A stretch of 9,946 nucleotides of DNA. It comes from an uncultured Muribaculaceae bacterium (lineage in GTDB: Bacteria; Bacteroidota; Bacteroidia; Bacteroidales; Muribaculaceae). Made by a program: the position numbers and the translations under genes. How positions within the stretch are numbered: the first letter of the stretch is position 1; the number at the start of each line of letters is the position of its first letter. The DNA is taken from contig CAJTYH010000063.1 in assembly GCA_910583675.1 (NCBI GenBank), positions 1 through 9,946 on the forward strand, read 5' to 3'. Shown here piece by piece: positions 1 through 8,348 of this stretch. A model generated the notes under the pieces. It was not told the DNA's origin. It searched no databases and saw only the letters and a program-made list of their open reading frames with translations.

Positions 1-49
1 GCTGCTAAATCGGCTCCCGAATATTAACATTCATTATTAAACACCCTCT
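1..49. mobile_element. End of an insertion sequence (left edge of window)
   Basis: Read on the minus strand, the element begins AGAGGGTGTTTAATAA at position 49 and runs off the left edge. The same 16 bases occur at 9895-9910 in the opposite orientation. Beyond them the two ends keep matching imperfectly (…A.TGTTAA), about 23 of 26 positions, as the left and right inverted repeats of one IS usually do. The boundary falls where the second RND permease gene stops resembling its family. No transposase is visible, so the IS family cannot be named. The first base of the element (A at 49 or G at 48) is uncertain because both flanks carry an A there. Confidence 0.75.
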
Positions 50-1396
50 TATTATGACCACTGCCACGAAATCCTGAAGGTTGAGCCGCAGACTGTCGTC
101 AAGGAAAAACACTATGCCCAGGGCACCTATAGTGGTGAGCGTGGCTGCGAGCACGGCGGGGAAGGCGCTCACATTACGGTGTCGTCGGTAGTGATCGCTA
201 ATGACAATGATATTGTCAATGATAAGGTTAAGCGAGATTGTGATTCCGGCGAGAGAATAGAGCTGGATTTCGATATTGAAGATGTAGTAGAATATCGTTG
301 CGACTGCCAGCGAAAGTAAGAGAGAGATGGAAATTACCGCCATATATCTGATGTTGCGGGTAATCAGTGCCACGAACGCCAACAAAATGATAAGAGTCAG
401 TCCGGTGCGTATGTAAATATTTTCAAGCTCCGACAAGATGCTTTCTGTCACATCGTTTGTAAGCGTCATCACATATCCCTTTTGCAGCTGCATTGATGCG
501 AGCCGTTCCTTCACCGCTTTCGCCACTTCAATCTGGTTGGCATCCTCGTCGGCATAGACATCGCAGAAAATGGAGTTCAGCCCGTTGATGCGGTGGTAGC
601 CAGAAGGCTCGGCTTCGGTATGTCTGAACGTGGCTATGGCATCAAGACGCACTGACCCTTTGTTTGGCACAGGTACAACAATCTTCGATAAATCATTCAA
701 TGTGACATCGCCGGTAGTGGTTCTCACCGATAGCCACTGTCCTGCGTCGGTAAGCGCTGTGCCGATGAAAGTGGATTGCTTCTGCTCCACAATTGCTCTT
801 ACAATGTCGTCGGGAGTTATTCCTAATTCTTTGAGCTGCTCGCTGTCGTAGGTGAGGCGCCATTCCATCGGTGTGGCGCCGTTGATCTGCACGCGGTTAA
901 CACCTCTGGTTTTGGCAAGCTGTGTGCGGATGTTATCGTCGGCGTACCGCATTATCTCTGACGATTTGCCGGGCGCATTGATGGTGTAGGTCAACACCGG
1001 CATTGCCGACTGGCTGATGGTTCTTGAGACTGTGAGATGTGGATAGCCGACCTCATCAGGCAACTCGGACCAGGTCTGCCTGATAATGGCTGAAGCCTCA
1101 AACCGCGCCTGCTGAATATCAGTATGATTGTCAAGTGTGAGGTCTATGCTTCCGCCTCCGTTCCACGAGGTGGAATTGATGCCGTTAACCCCCCGTACGC
1201 GGGCGAGCATTGATTCGAGACGGCTTGTCACCTGGCTCTCCACCACGCGTGCCGAAGCCGAGGGCATACTGAAGCTCACCGAAAGACGTGGCAACATGCG
1301 AGAGGGCATGAGCTTAACCGGCAGACGCGGAATCAGGGAGCATCCGAGTATGGCGAGTGCGATGAATATTACGATTATCGAGAATGAGCGTTTCAT
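5..1396 (-). CDS. Second RND efflux permease, C-terminally truncated by IS insertion
   Basis: This is the N-terminal part of an inner-membrane RND (AcrB/CusA superfamily) proton-driven efflux permease, 463 residues where the family has about 1,000. Visible are TM1 (residues about 5-22), the first large periplasmic loop (about 30-325) and TM2 to TM4 (from about 328), with the TM4 motif LIIDNIIVIS at 391-400. There D394 matches AcrB D407 and N395 replaces D408. The start of TM5 follows, with its LTTIG motif near 420. Native sequence ends near I449; residues 450-463 are encoded by the IS end and stop at a TAG at 5-7. The lost part contains the remaining transmembrane segments and the second periplasmic loop, so activity is very unlikely. 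The ATG overlaps the stop of the upstream TolC-like gene by 4 bases (ATGA), indicating translational coupling. The protein differs clearly from the first permease of the operon and is not a recent duplicate. Confidence 0.88.
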   Translation of the reverse strand: MKRSFSIIVIFIALAILGCSLIPRLPVKLMPSRMLPRLSVSFSMPSASARVVESQVTSRLESMLARVRGVNGINSTSWNGGGSIDLTLDNHTDIQQARFEASAIIRQTWSELPDEVGYPHLTVSRTISQSAMPVLTYTINAPGKSSEIMRYADDNIRTQLAKTRGVNRVQINGATPMEWRLTYDSEQLKELGITPDDIVRAIVEQKQSTFIGTALTDAGQWLSVRTTTGDVTLNDLSKIVVPVPNKGSVRLDAIATFRHTEAEPSGYHRINGLNSIFCDVYADEDANQIEVAKAVKERLASMQLQKGYVMTLTNDVTESILSELENIYIRTGLTLIILLAFVALITRNIRYMAVISISLLLSLAVATIFYYIFNIEIQLYSLAGITISLNLIIDNIIVISDHYRRHRNVSAFPAVLAATLTTIGALGIVFFLDDSLRLNLQDFVAVVIIRGCLIMNVNIREPI

Positions 1397-2844
1397 TCAA
1401 TATCAATCATCTTGTTAAAGTCGAAATCGTAAAGGGTGAGTTTCCTCAGCCTGTAATAGCTACGCCAGTAGTTCTGGAGTGCGCGGATATAGTTGGTGTT
1501 GGCGTTCTGCTGTCTTGACTGTGAGAGGGTGAGCGAATTGATGTCGGCTTTCCCGATCATGAAGCGCTGTTTGGTGCGCTCGTATGCTATATCGGCGAGG
1601 TCCATTGCTTCCATGGCCGAGGTCACCAGGTGTTGTTGGATGTTGTAGTCGCTCACAGTCATTATCACATCTTCTTCTATTGTAAGTTCTTCCTGACGCG
1701 CCGAAATCTCGGTCACATTAAGGTCGTTCTGTGCCATGTTCACACGTCCTTTGCGCACTCCCCAGTCCACGAGGGGTATGCTGACAGAGAACGACACAAG
1801 ATCCTGCCTGAGCGGATGACGATATGCCTCGCTGAATGTGGGAGCCACCTGATTGAAACCCACCGAGGCGTTGAAATTGGCATTGAATCGCGACTCCATC
1901 TTGGTACGGCTCAGCGTGCGTTGCGCCTCAAGTATGCTCTGCCTGTGCTGTAGCAGTGTCGGGTTGTTGGCGCGAGCCTGTTCCACAGCTATATCAGCTT
2001 GGATCTCCCTTGCGAGAGGCACAGCCGGGAGTACCACCGAAATGTCGGCGTCCTGACTCAAGCCAAGAAACGTTGCAAGCCCCGAACGCGCTCTTTTTAA
2101 CGATATGCGAGCATTGTCAAGTGTGTTTTGTGCGTTCACACGGTCAAGTTTCAATGTCAGAAGGTCGGCTTCGGAGATTGACTGTATTCTAAAACGCCTT
2201 TCTCCTGTGATGAACAGTGTGTCGCACGACGCGAGATTATTCTCTGCCAGACGCAGTTCCTCCTGCGCGAGGGCAAGAGCGAAGAACAGTTCCACAGTGT
2301 TTTCCGCCACCATCTCCATGTTATAGATAAGCTCTTTCTTGGCTTTCTCAAATCTCAACGGTTCTATTTTCTTGTCCCATTTGAATGAGTTGAAACCGAT
2401 GAGGTTCTGACGGTAGCCGATTCTGACGGGCACCGAGGAGAACTGGTTGCCGGTGTAGTCGCCGAAATTACGCATATACTCCACCCCGGTTTCAAGATAG
2501 AACGTACCGCCCGTGAGGTCGAAATTCTGCGTGATGTTGAGCATTCCCGAGGCACTGTACATCTGTTGGGCGCGATAAACGTCAATATTCTCCTGCGAAT
2601 CGTATCGCTGACGGATATAGCGGTTGTATGAGGCCGGAGTGAGTTGCAGCGATAGCGACGGCAATCTCTCGGCTTTGAACGAGCGGTATTGCCAGTAGTA
2701 CGACTGGTACATGTTCTTCACCCTGAATGCCTGCAACGAGCTGTCATTGGCTATTGAGATAGCGTGTTGCAGCGTGAGGTCGACCTTCTGGGAATATAGT
2801 GCAAAGGGGAACAGAATCAGTATGCTAAGCAGTAGTTTTTTCAT
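1393..2844 (-). CDS. TolC-family outer membrane efflux protein
   Basis: This is the outer membrane channel of the tripartite pump, 483 residues, a normal length for the family. It starts with a Sec signal peptide (KK followed by a hydrophobic stretch, likely cleaved near residue 18-19, LYS/QK). The mature protein shows the two-fold repeat of OEP proteins. The first half has beta-barrel strands around residues 62-150 and long helices at about 160-260 (ENTVELFFALALAQEELRLA at 181-200). The second half begins near 285 with barrel strands at about 318-360 (SFSVSIPLVDWG at 351-362) and helices to about 465. It forms a trimer spanning the outer membrane and periplasm, docking on the adaptor. The ATG lies 20 bases inside the end of the first permease gene, and its TGA overlaps the next ATG, so all four pump genes are probably on one transcript. 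The drug or substrate range cannot be read from sequence. Confidence 0.93.
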   Translation of the reverse strand: MKKLLLSILILFPFALYSQKVDLTLQHAISIANDSSLQAFRVKNMYQSYYWQYRSFKAERLPSLSLQLTPASYNRYIRQRYDSQENIDVYRAQQMYSASGMLNITQNFDLTGGTFYLETGVEYMRNFGDYTGNQFSSVPVRIGYRQNLIGFNSFKWDKKIEPLRFEKAKKELIYNMEMVAENTVELFFALALAQEELRLAENNLASCDTLFITGERRFRIQSISEADLLTLKLDRVNAQNTLDNARISLKRARSGLATFLGLSQDADISVVLPAVPLAREIQADIAVEQARANNPTLLQHRQSILEAQRTLSRTKMESRFNANFNASVGFNQVAPTFSEAYRHPLRQDLVSFSVSIPLVDWGVRKGRVNMAQNDLNVTEISARQEELTIEEDVIMTVSDYNIQQHLVTSAMEAMDLADIAYERTKQRFMIGKADINSLTLSQSRQQNANTNYIRALQNYWRSYYRLRKLTLYDFDFNKMIDIE

Positions 2845-5815
2845 CGCGGCGATAAATTAACCAGTAAACGATCGGTATGACAAATATGCTGACCAAAGTG
2901 CCCACCGCCATTGAGCCGATCATGGCTATGGCGAGCGGCTGCTGAAGCTCCGAACCCATATCGTTGGTGAAGAGCATCGGCACCATGGCGAGGATTGTGG
3001 TCAGCGAAGTCATTATAATGGGACGCAGCCGGCGCAGTCCGGCAGTGTGTATGGCTTCTGTCAGTGGCATACCCCGGGAACGCAGATCGTTGATGGCATC
3101 GAGTTTGAGGATGGAGTCGTTCACCACGATGCCGCACGTCACTATTATGCCTATTGCCGACATTAGGTTGAGAGAGTGGCCGCAGAGCCACAGTGAGATC
3201 AGCGCGAAGGCTGTGTCGACAGGTATCTCGGCCAGCACTATGAGTGGCTGCACGAAGCTGCCGAACTGCGCGCAGAGAATAAAATACATCATCAGCACCG
3301 AGATCAGCAGAATCACAGCGAGTTCTTTCATCAGTTCCATGTTCGAGAAGATACTTCCGGTGAAACTCACCTCCCATTCAGGGGCGCGTTCCACCGCGGC
3401 TTTTATTTCCTCCATTTTCTGGTTCGGATCCTCCACATCGTGGAAATCAAGAGGAATGAACTCGCCGTCTGAGGCGGCAGTGATGCTCTTGAGGTTCTTG
3501 GCGTGCTCTATATGCACCAGATATGACAGTGGCACATCGCGCACCATCGTGTGGGTAAGCACGTTTTCTACCGTAACGTTGTCACTGGCGATGGTTATGG
3601 GCAGATATTGCTGATATGAGCGAAGCACACCGGCGTTGTTGGCATTGAAAGCTGTGCGGAGGGCGTGTGCCACCTCGGCGTAACTTATGTGATAGAGCAG
3701 CAGTTTCTCACGGTCTACCACTATGTCCAGACGGTCGTGCATCGGTGTGGGATCGGTTGTTATACCCTTCTCCAGAGCCAGTAGCGCGTCTATGTCGGCG
3801 TCTGGCGATTTGTCGGTGCGGTGCAACCGTGCTTCGAGATCGGGTTCGTCGGTAGAGAATATCTTCTCAAAGATGTTCTCGGCCGGCATGAACTCCACAG
3901 TAGCTTGCGGGAACCGGTCGGCCACCCATTCCTGCACTCCGGATTTGAGTCCCGGCAGCTCGCGCGGATTGCTGGCCTGGAGATATATTTCAGCTTCGGA
4001 AGGGGAAAGCTCGTTGCCAGCATCAAGCAGATAATCCTGCACGCCTATATAAGCCGAGTTGGCTGTGAGCTTTGTGGAGTCAAGGGCATCCACTGCCTCC
4101 TTCACCCTCCGGGCATTCTCGTCAATGTTGATGTTCTCGTTCCATTCCACGCGAGCCACCATGTCGTCGCGGTCAATTTGTGGCATGCGCTCCACCGGAA
4201 GTATGCCGAAGAGCAGCACGCAAGCCGGCAGAGTGAGCGCCGTGAACACCAGGCAGACTGTCTTGTGAGCGAAACACCAGTCCATAACAGCAGTATATCC
4301 TTTGGCAAGCGCCCTGTCGGCGTTGCCGGTCTTCACCTTGGGTGCCGACCGACTGAAAAACAGACGGTATATCACCGGCAGCAACATTATGCCGGTGATA
4401 TAGCTCACGGCCAGTCCGGCCGTGATGGCGAACGCTTGATCGAAGAATATGGCTCCGGCAATGCCGCTGATGAAAACCAGCGGCACGAACACCGCTACCG
4501 TAGTGAGCGACGAGGAAAGCATGGGAGTGATCATCTCCGATGTGCCCCTGTCGCAAGCCTTGGTCAGCGACAGACCCTGCTGACGGTACTGCATGATATT
4601 TTCGGTCACGATCACCGAATTGTCAATCATCATGCCCACAGCCAGGATAAGTCCCGAGAGTGATATGATGTTGATTGACACTCCGAAGAGGTAGAACAAC
4701 AGGAATGTGATGACCACTGACACCATAATGCTGATGCCGATTACCATCGAAGAGCGTATCTCGCCCATGAACAAGGCCGTGAGTGTGAACACCAGTATGA
4801 ACCCGAGAATGAGGTTCTGCACGAGGTTCGAGATGGTGTAGTCAAGCAGCTCGGTCTGGTTGCGGCTCTGAGTAAACTTTATCTGGGGGTAAAGGTTCTC
4901 GAAATGGTCAGTAGTCTCTTTCAAGGCGCTTTTCAGCTTGTCCATGTTTTCCTCGCTTTGCTTTATGATAGCGAGTGTCACGGCGCGTTTGCCGTTGAAA
5001 TAAGAGTAGCCCTGTGGATTGTCGTCCACAACCTCCACCTTGCAGAAATCTCCAAGCTGCATCAGGCGGCCGGCCTTTCTGATAAAAATGTTTTTCACAT
5101 CCTCTGCTGTGCGCAACTGTGTGGAGACGTTGATGCGGTATTCGTAATATCCGTCACGCACTGTCATCGATCCCGCTTCGGCATTGTTGTCGTTCAGCGC
5201 CCGCTCAATGTCGGCTACCGAAATGGCAGCAGACTCCATCTTCCCCCTGTCGGGCACTATGCGAAGCTGCCGTCGCGGGATTCCGGTGATGTCAGCCATG
5301 GCGATTTGCGGCATCTGCTCTATGCGTCGGCGCACCACATTCTCGGCCACTTCGGCCATCTGCAGGAAGTCGCCGCTGCCGTCGCGCAGTGTCATGTTGA
5401 GATAGAGCACAGGGATGTCGGTGGCGGAAGCCTTTATGGCCTTCGGACGACTTATCTCGCGCGGCAACGAGCTCATGGTGGCATCGATTTTCTCGTTCAC
5501 CTCAATGAATGCGAGGTCGGTGCTCACCCCGTAGTCGAAGTGCAGGCGTAGCACCCCCATGCCGTCGCGGGTCTCGCTCCTTATCTCATTGAGGCCTCCT
5601 ACCTGCAGCAACTGTCTTCGCAGCGGGCCTACCACGGCGTTCTCCAGCTCGCGGGCACAGTTGTTACCTCCCGTCACCTGCACGGTGATGTTTGGTATGT
5701 CAATTGTCGGCAGCAGCGATACCGGCAGCGAGAAATAGGTGACACATCCTATTATAACGGCTGCGAGAAAGGCCATGACCACGGCTATGGGGCGGTCAAG
5801 AAGAAATCTTACCAT
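2825..5815 (-). CDS. RND efflux permease (AcrB-like), full length
   Basis: This is an inner-membrane proton/substrate antiporter of the RND superfamily, 996 residues, complete at both ends. TM1 is at about 8-30, followed by the first periplasmic loop with the conserved PTIDIP motif (36-41). TM2-TM6 lie at about 330-490, the second periplasmic loop at about 540-825, and TM8-TM12 from about 830 to 990. The TM4 motif GMMIDNSVIV (394-403) keeps D398, matching AcrB D407, with N399 instead of D408. In TM10, VVNDSI (897-902) places V898 where AcrB has K940; I recall this as the common 'GIVVNNA' variant, so it need not mean inactivity. The RPIIMTSLTTILAMVPM motif (931-947) is intact. The ATG shares one base with the adaptor's TGA (TGATG), and the 3' end overlaps the channel gene by 20 bases. 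It is probably a drug, detergent or metabolite pump rather than a metal pump, since the Met pair used by CusA is not evident. Confidence 0.95.
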   Translation of the reverse strand: MVRFLLDRPIAVVMAFLAAVIIGCVTYFSLPVSLLPTIDIPNITVQVTGGNNCARELENAVVGPLRRQLLQVGGLNEIRSETRDGMGVLRLHFDYGVSTDLAFIEVNEKIDATMSSLPREISRPKAIKASATDIPVLYLNMTLRDGSGDFLQMAEVAENVVRRRIEQMPQIAMADITGIPRRQLRIVPDRGKMESAAISVADIERALNDNNAEAGSMTVRDGYYEYRINVSTQLRTAEDVKNIFIRKAGRLMQLGDFCKVEVVDDNPQGYSYFNGKRAVTLAIIKQSEENMDKLKSALKETTDHFENLYPQIKFTQSRNQTELLDYTISNLVQNLILGFILVFTLTALFMGEIRSSMVIGISIMVSVVITFLLFYLFGVSINIISLSGLILAVGMMIDNSVIVTENIMQYRQQGLSLTKACDRGTSEMITPMLSSSLTTVAVFVPLVFISGIAGAIFFDQAFAITAGLAVSYITGIMLLPVIYRLFFSRSAPKVKTGNADRALAKGYTAVMDWCFAHKTVCLVFTALTLPACVLLFGILPVERMPQIDRDDMVARVEWNENINIDENARRVKEAVDALDSTKLTANSAYIGVQDYLLDAGNELSPSEAEIYLQASNPRELPGLKSGVQEWVADRFPQATVEFMPAENIFEKIFSTDEPDLEARLHRTDKSPDADIDALLALEKGITTDPTPMHDRLDIVVDREKLLLYHISYAEVAHALRTAFNANNAGVLRSYQQYLPITIASDNVTVENVLTHTMVRDVPLSYLVHIEHAKNLKSITAASDGEFIPLDFHDVEDPNQKMEEIKAAVERAPEWEVSFTGSIFSNMELMKELAVILLISVLMMYFILCAQFGSFVQPLIVLAEIPVDTAFALISLWLCGHSLNLMSAIGIIVTCGIVVNDSILKLDAINDLRSRGMPLTEAIHTAGLRRLRPIIMTSLTTILAMVPMLFTNDMGSELQQPLAIAMIGSMAVGTLVSIFVIPIVYWLIYRRDEKTTA

Positions 5816-6894
5816 CAGTCGCTGATAATTTTTACGGGAGCCTCATGTGCGAGATTCAGATTGCCGTCGGTTATCACTTCGGATCCGGCCACGAGACCGT
5901 CGGTCACCACATATTCGTTCATGTTCTCGAGCGAGGTGGTCACATAGTTCCACAGAGCCTTTCCGTCCTCGTGGGTAAACACCACCTGCCGTCCTCCGCT
6001 TCGAAGCACCACGGCACTCTTGGGCACCACCAGCGCCTGCTCCACCTCGCGCTTCACGCTCACCTGCACATTCATGCCATCGAAAAGTCCGGTTCCGCTC
6101 CCCACGGTGGCCGTCACCTTCACCATGCCGTCGGACTCCACGATGGGGTTCACAGCACTTACGGTGCCGTTGAAAGTGCCGTCGGAGGCATATGGCGAAA
6201 CCTTCACCGCGTCGCCGATATGTATCAGCGGCAGCTCGCTTTCCAGCACGGTAAAATCCACTTCCATTCCCGAGGTGGAGAGTATGCGGCAAAACGGCTG
6301 TGCTCCGTCGGGATAATTGCATGCTTTCTGAAACATGTTGGCCACCACGCCGTCGAAAGGGGCGCGCATCGTGGCTTCGTTGAGTGCCTTCTCGGCCTCG
6401 GCAAGGTTAATTTCGGCTTGCGCCACTCCACTGCGCAGGCGGCTGAGAGCCATCACCTCTTCCGGTACCGTCTCCTGCATAGCCGGATCGTAGCCCTGCC
6501 CGATGAGCACATCGGCAAGGTCAAGCCGCGCACGCTCCAAATTGTTGCGCGCATTGGTGGCATTGTTTGTCAGCTGGAAGCGGTCAAGCACCGCAAGCAC
6601 ATCACCTTTTCTGACCTTTTGGCCGTTTTTCACCATTATTTTTTCTATCGGCGCACCGGAGGTGTTAAAGCGCAGGTCGGCATAGGCCCCGGCGGCGATT
6701 TTGCCATTGCTCACCACTTCGTGGGTGAACATGCGCGGCTCCAGTCTCATCACCGTCACTTCGGCGGCATTCGACTGCACACCTATCATTGCCACCTCAT
6801 TCTTCTCGGCGCATTGCTCTTCGTTTTTCTTCGTGCATGCCGCAAGAAGCAACGATGCCGTTGTAAGAAATGTTATTGTCGACAGGTGTCTCAT
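5815..6894 (-). CDS. RND efflux periplasmic adaptor (membrane fusion lipoprotein)
   Basis: This 359-residue adaptor links the permease to the TolC-like channel. It begins with a lipoprotein signal (LLLAAC, Cys20 as lipidation site), so it is anchored to a membrane by lipid. A lipoyl-like half-motif lies at about 75-105 (APIEKIMVKNGQKVRKGDVL at 81-100), followed by a coiled-coil hairpin at about 108-175. The second lipoyl half carries the hallmark MRAPFDGVVA at 176-185. A beta-barrel domain follows at about 210-290 (VDFTVLESELPLIHIGD), then the membrane-proximal domain to the C terminus (QALVVPKSAVVLRSGGRQVV at 286-305). The stretch GYDPAMQETVPEE (134-146) inside the hairpin is typical of Bacteroidota adaptors as I recall them. 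It is the first gene of the pump operon, 89 bp after the preceding gene and downstream of a candidate promoter. Its TGA overlaps the permease ATG. Confidence 0.93.
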   Translation of the reverse strand: MRHLSTITFLTTASLLLAACTKKNEEQCAEKNEVAMIGVQSNAAEVTVMRLEPRMFTHEVVSNGKIAAGAYADLRFNTSGAPIEKIMVKNGQKVRKGDVLAVLDRFQLTNNATNARNNLERARLDLADVLIGQGYDPAMQETVPEEVMALSRLRSGVAQAEINLAEAEKALNEATMRAPFDGVVANMFQKACNYPDGAQPFCRILSTSGMEVDFTVLESELPLIHIGDAVKVSPYASDGTFNGTVSAVNPIVESDGMVKVTATVGSGTGLFDGMNVQVSVKREVEQALVVPKSAVVLRSGGRQVVFTHEDGKALWNYVTTSLENMNEYVVTDGLVAGSEVITDGNLNLAHEAPVKIISD

Positions 6895-6943
6895 ATGGTT
6901 TGTTTGCTTAACTACGGTTCCTCGACTTTTTTAATTGATTCTT

Positions 6944-6979
6944 CCGATGACAAATATACTGAATAAATTAGAATCCAAG
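6944..6979 (-). promoter_or_regulatory. Candidate Bacteroides-type promoter for the efflux operon
   Basis: On the minus strand, TATATTTG (plus-strand 6951-6958) fits the Bacteroides -7 consensus TAnnTTTG exactly. A weaker -33-like TTG lies 17 bases upstream (6976-6978, in ACTTGG), where TTTG would be ideal. Initiation would fall near 6944, giving a leader of about 50 bases before the adaptor ATG. The promoter sits right behind the stop codon of the Wzy-like gene, in the only gap between the two gene groups. I see no repressor palindrome or regulator gene next to it. The call rests on the motif match and position only. Confidence 0.5.
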
Positions 6980-6983
6980 TGCA

Positions 6984-8348
6984 TTATCTTCGACAAATTG
7001 ATGAAATAAGGTGCGTTGCTTCCTCGCGCATCTCATCGATGGCTTGGGAGGGGGTCTTTGGGTCTGAGGTCAGCAGATAATTCGCCTCGCAGCGCATTTT
7101 AGCGCTGTCTGCCGGATTTTCCGCGTAGAGCTTCATCAGGAGATAATGAGGATAGAAGCGGTTGGGTAGCCTATGGGTGGATCGGATGAAATAGTGTTCT
7201 GCCGAATCCGGCATCCCGAGCGACTGATAGCATTTGCCGATAAGGTTTAACGGCATAGGATCAGAGGTTTTCGGCAGAAGTTCGTTGAAGCTGTCGATAG
7301 CCTCGCGGAAATTTCCATTCTGATATGTCGCGTGGGCTTTACGGAACTCGGCGTTTATATCAGAATCGGGTCTGTTGCAGAAAAAGAGTATCATTGCCGC
7401 GGTGGATGCCGCTACCGCCATCAACCGGAGCGGTAGACTGCGCAGAAGCATGAAAGCGCAAATCACCGTAAGACCGATGAACCATCGGAACTCTGCGAAC
7501 TGCAGGGGATATGATGCCATGCATGTCACGGCTATTCCCGCCACCGTTCCTGCCATGCCATACAGCCTGCTGCGCATATAAAGCCCGCATGCAAGCAGCA
7601 ATGACAGCAAAAACATAACCCCGCAGAGCCACCCGAAAGCGATAGCCAGCTGAAGATATTCATTGAAAACATACACCGGAGTGCCGGCGACCATCGCTTC
7701 GTTTCCACTGTCCATCCCCTCGCGGAAATACTCCTCCTGCGCATCTCCATAGGCTCCTTCAACATAATCCCATCCTACCCCTTGGTGAGGTGAGCGGGCT
7801 ACAGCCAGAGCTGCCACTTTCCACATCAGCACCCTCCCGTCGGCTGAATCTTTTTTTATATGGTAGGCTCCATACCCTGTAGCGCATAAACCGATGCCGG
7901 TAACGGCGATTGTCGCAACCTGATATTTTCTGTTTATCGAAAAGATTTTTTCCCGATAAATGCCGGTCAATGTCACAGCTGAGCCTGCCAGAGCAGCAAT
8001 CCATCCGGTGCGGCTCATTCCACCCGGCAGCAACAACACGCTGAGCAGCAGAAACACCCCTGCGCTCCATTTCATCCATTTCGCCCCGGTGCGCAGATAA
8101 ATGCTGACTGCTACAGGAAGCACGCATCCCAACATGCACCCGTATGGCCCCGGGTTGTAGAACGATCCTGTTACCGGATAGCGGGGATGACCACTATCCA
8201 CGACACCGAAAAGCTGCAACGCGCCCCATATCCCCTCTGTCAGACCTACCGCAAGCACACCCATGGCAGGTACTTGCCTCCACTCTATTCGGGCAAGCGC
8301 GCCTGAAATGAATCTGCATAACCTTTCGGGGGGCATTTTCGGCATCAT
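6984..8348 (-). CDS. O-antigen ligase/polymerase (Wzy/WaaL-like) membrane protein with TPR tail
   Basis: This 454-residue multi-pass inner-membrane protein belongs to the O-antigen ligase superfamily, whose members transfer or polymerise undecaprenyl-linked glycans on the periplasmic side. Diagnostic parts are TGSFYNPGPYG (60-70), SRTGWIAA (112-119), a large external loop starting DGRVLMWK (170-177) with R172, GAYGDAQEEYF (198-208) and FNEYLQLAIAFGWLCG (228-243). Six to eight hydrophobic segments lie between about 28 and 325. Residues about 333-440 form two or three TPR-like helical repeats (YQNGNFREAIDSFNEL at 342-357). Only one hydrophobic segment precedes the TGSFYNPGP motif, whereas relatives I recall have about 100 more N-terminal residues with several segments. 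The start cannot move upstream, because the stop codon of the previous gene lies directly before it in the same frame. The acceptor and glycan are unknown; the neighbouring lipoprotein and propeller hint at protein modification rather than LPS synthesis. Confidence 0.85.
   Translation of the reverse strand: MMPKMPPERLCRFISGALARIEWRQVPAMGVLAVGLTEGIWGALQLFGVVDSGHPRYPVTGSFYNPGPYGCMLGCVLPVAVSIYLRTGAKWMKWSAGVFLLLSVLLLPGGMSRTGWIAALAGSAVTLTGIYREKIFSINRKYQVATIAVTGIGLCATGYGAYHIKKDSADGRVLMWKVAALAVARSPHQGVGWDYVEGAYGDAQEEYFREGMDSGNEAMVAGTPVYVFNEYLQLAIAFGWLCGVMFLLSLLLACGLYMRSRLYGMAGTVAGIAVTCMASYPLQFAEFRWFIGLTVICAFMLLRSLPLRLMAVAASTAAMILFFCNRPDSDINAEFRKAHATYQNGNFREAIDSFNELLPKTSDPMPLNLIGKCYQSLGMPDSAEHYFIRSTHRLPNRFYPHYLLMKLYAENPADSAKMRCEANYLLTSDPKTPSQAIDEMREEATHLISSICRR

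Noticed and set aside
5..1396. A naturally short half-size RND protein
   Set aside because: The family match stops inside TM5 exactly at the IS repeat, and the last 14 residues are translated IS end, so this is disruption rather than a designed short form.
3821..4663. A 280-codon open frame on the plus strand inside the first permease gene
   Set aside because: It is antisense to a clear RND permease with intact motifs on the other strand; the His- and Arg-rich translation has no family features.
5845..6966. A 373-codon open frame on the plus strand covering nearly the whole adaptor gene
   Set aside because: It is rich in His, Ser and Val, has no recognisable domain, and is the antisense of a well-conserved adaptor. 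Its openness follows from the codon bias of the real gene.
6895..6983. A terminator for the Wzy-like gene in the gap before the pump operon
   Set aside because: I found no stable hairpin followed by a T-run in these 89 bases; the -33-like element begins about 6 bases past the stop codon.
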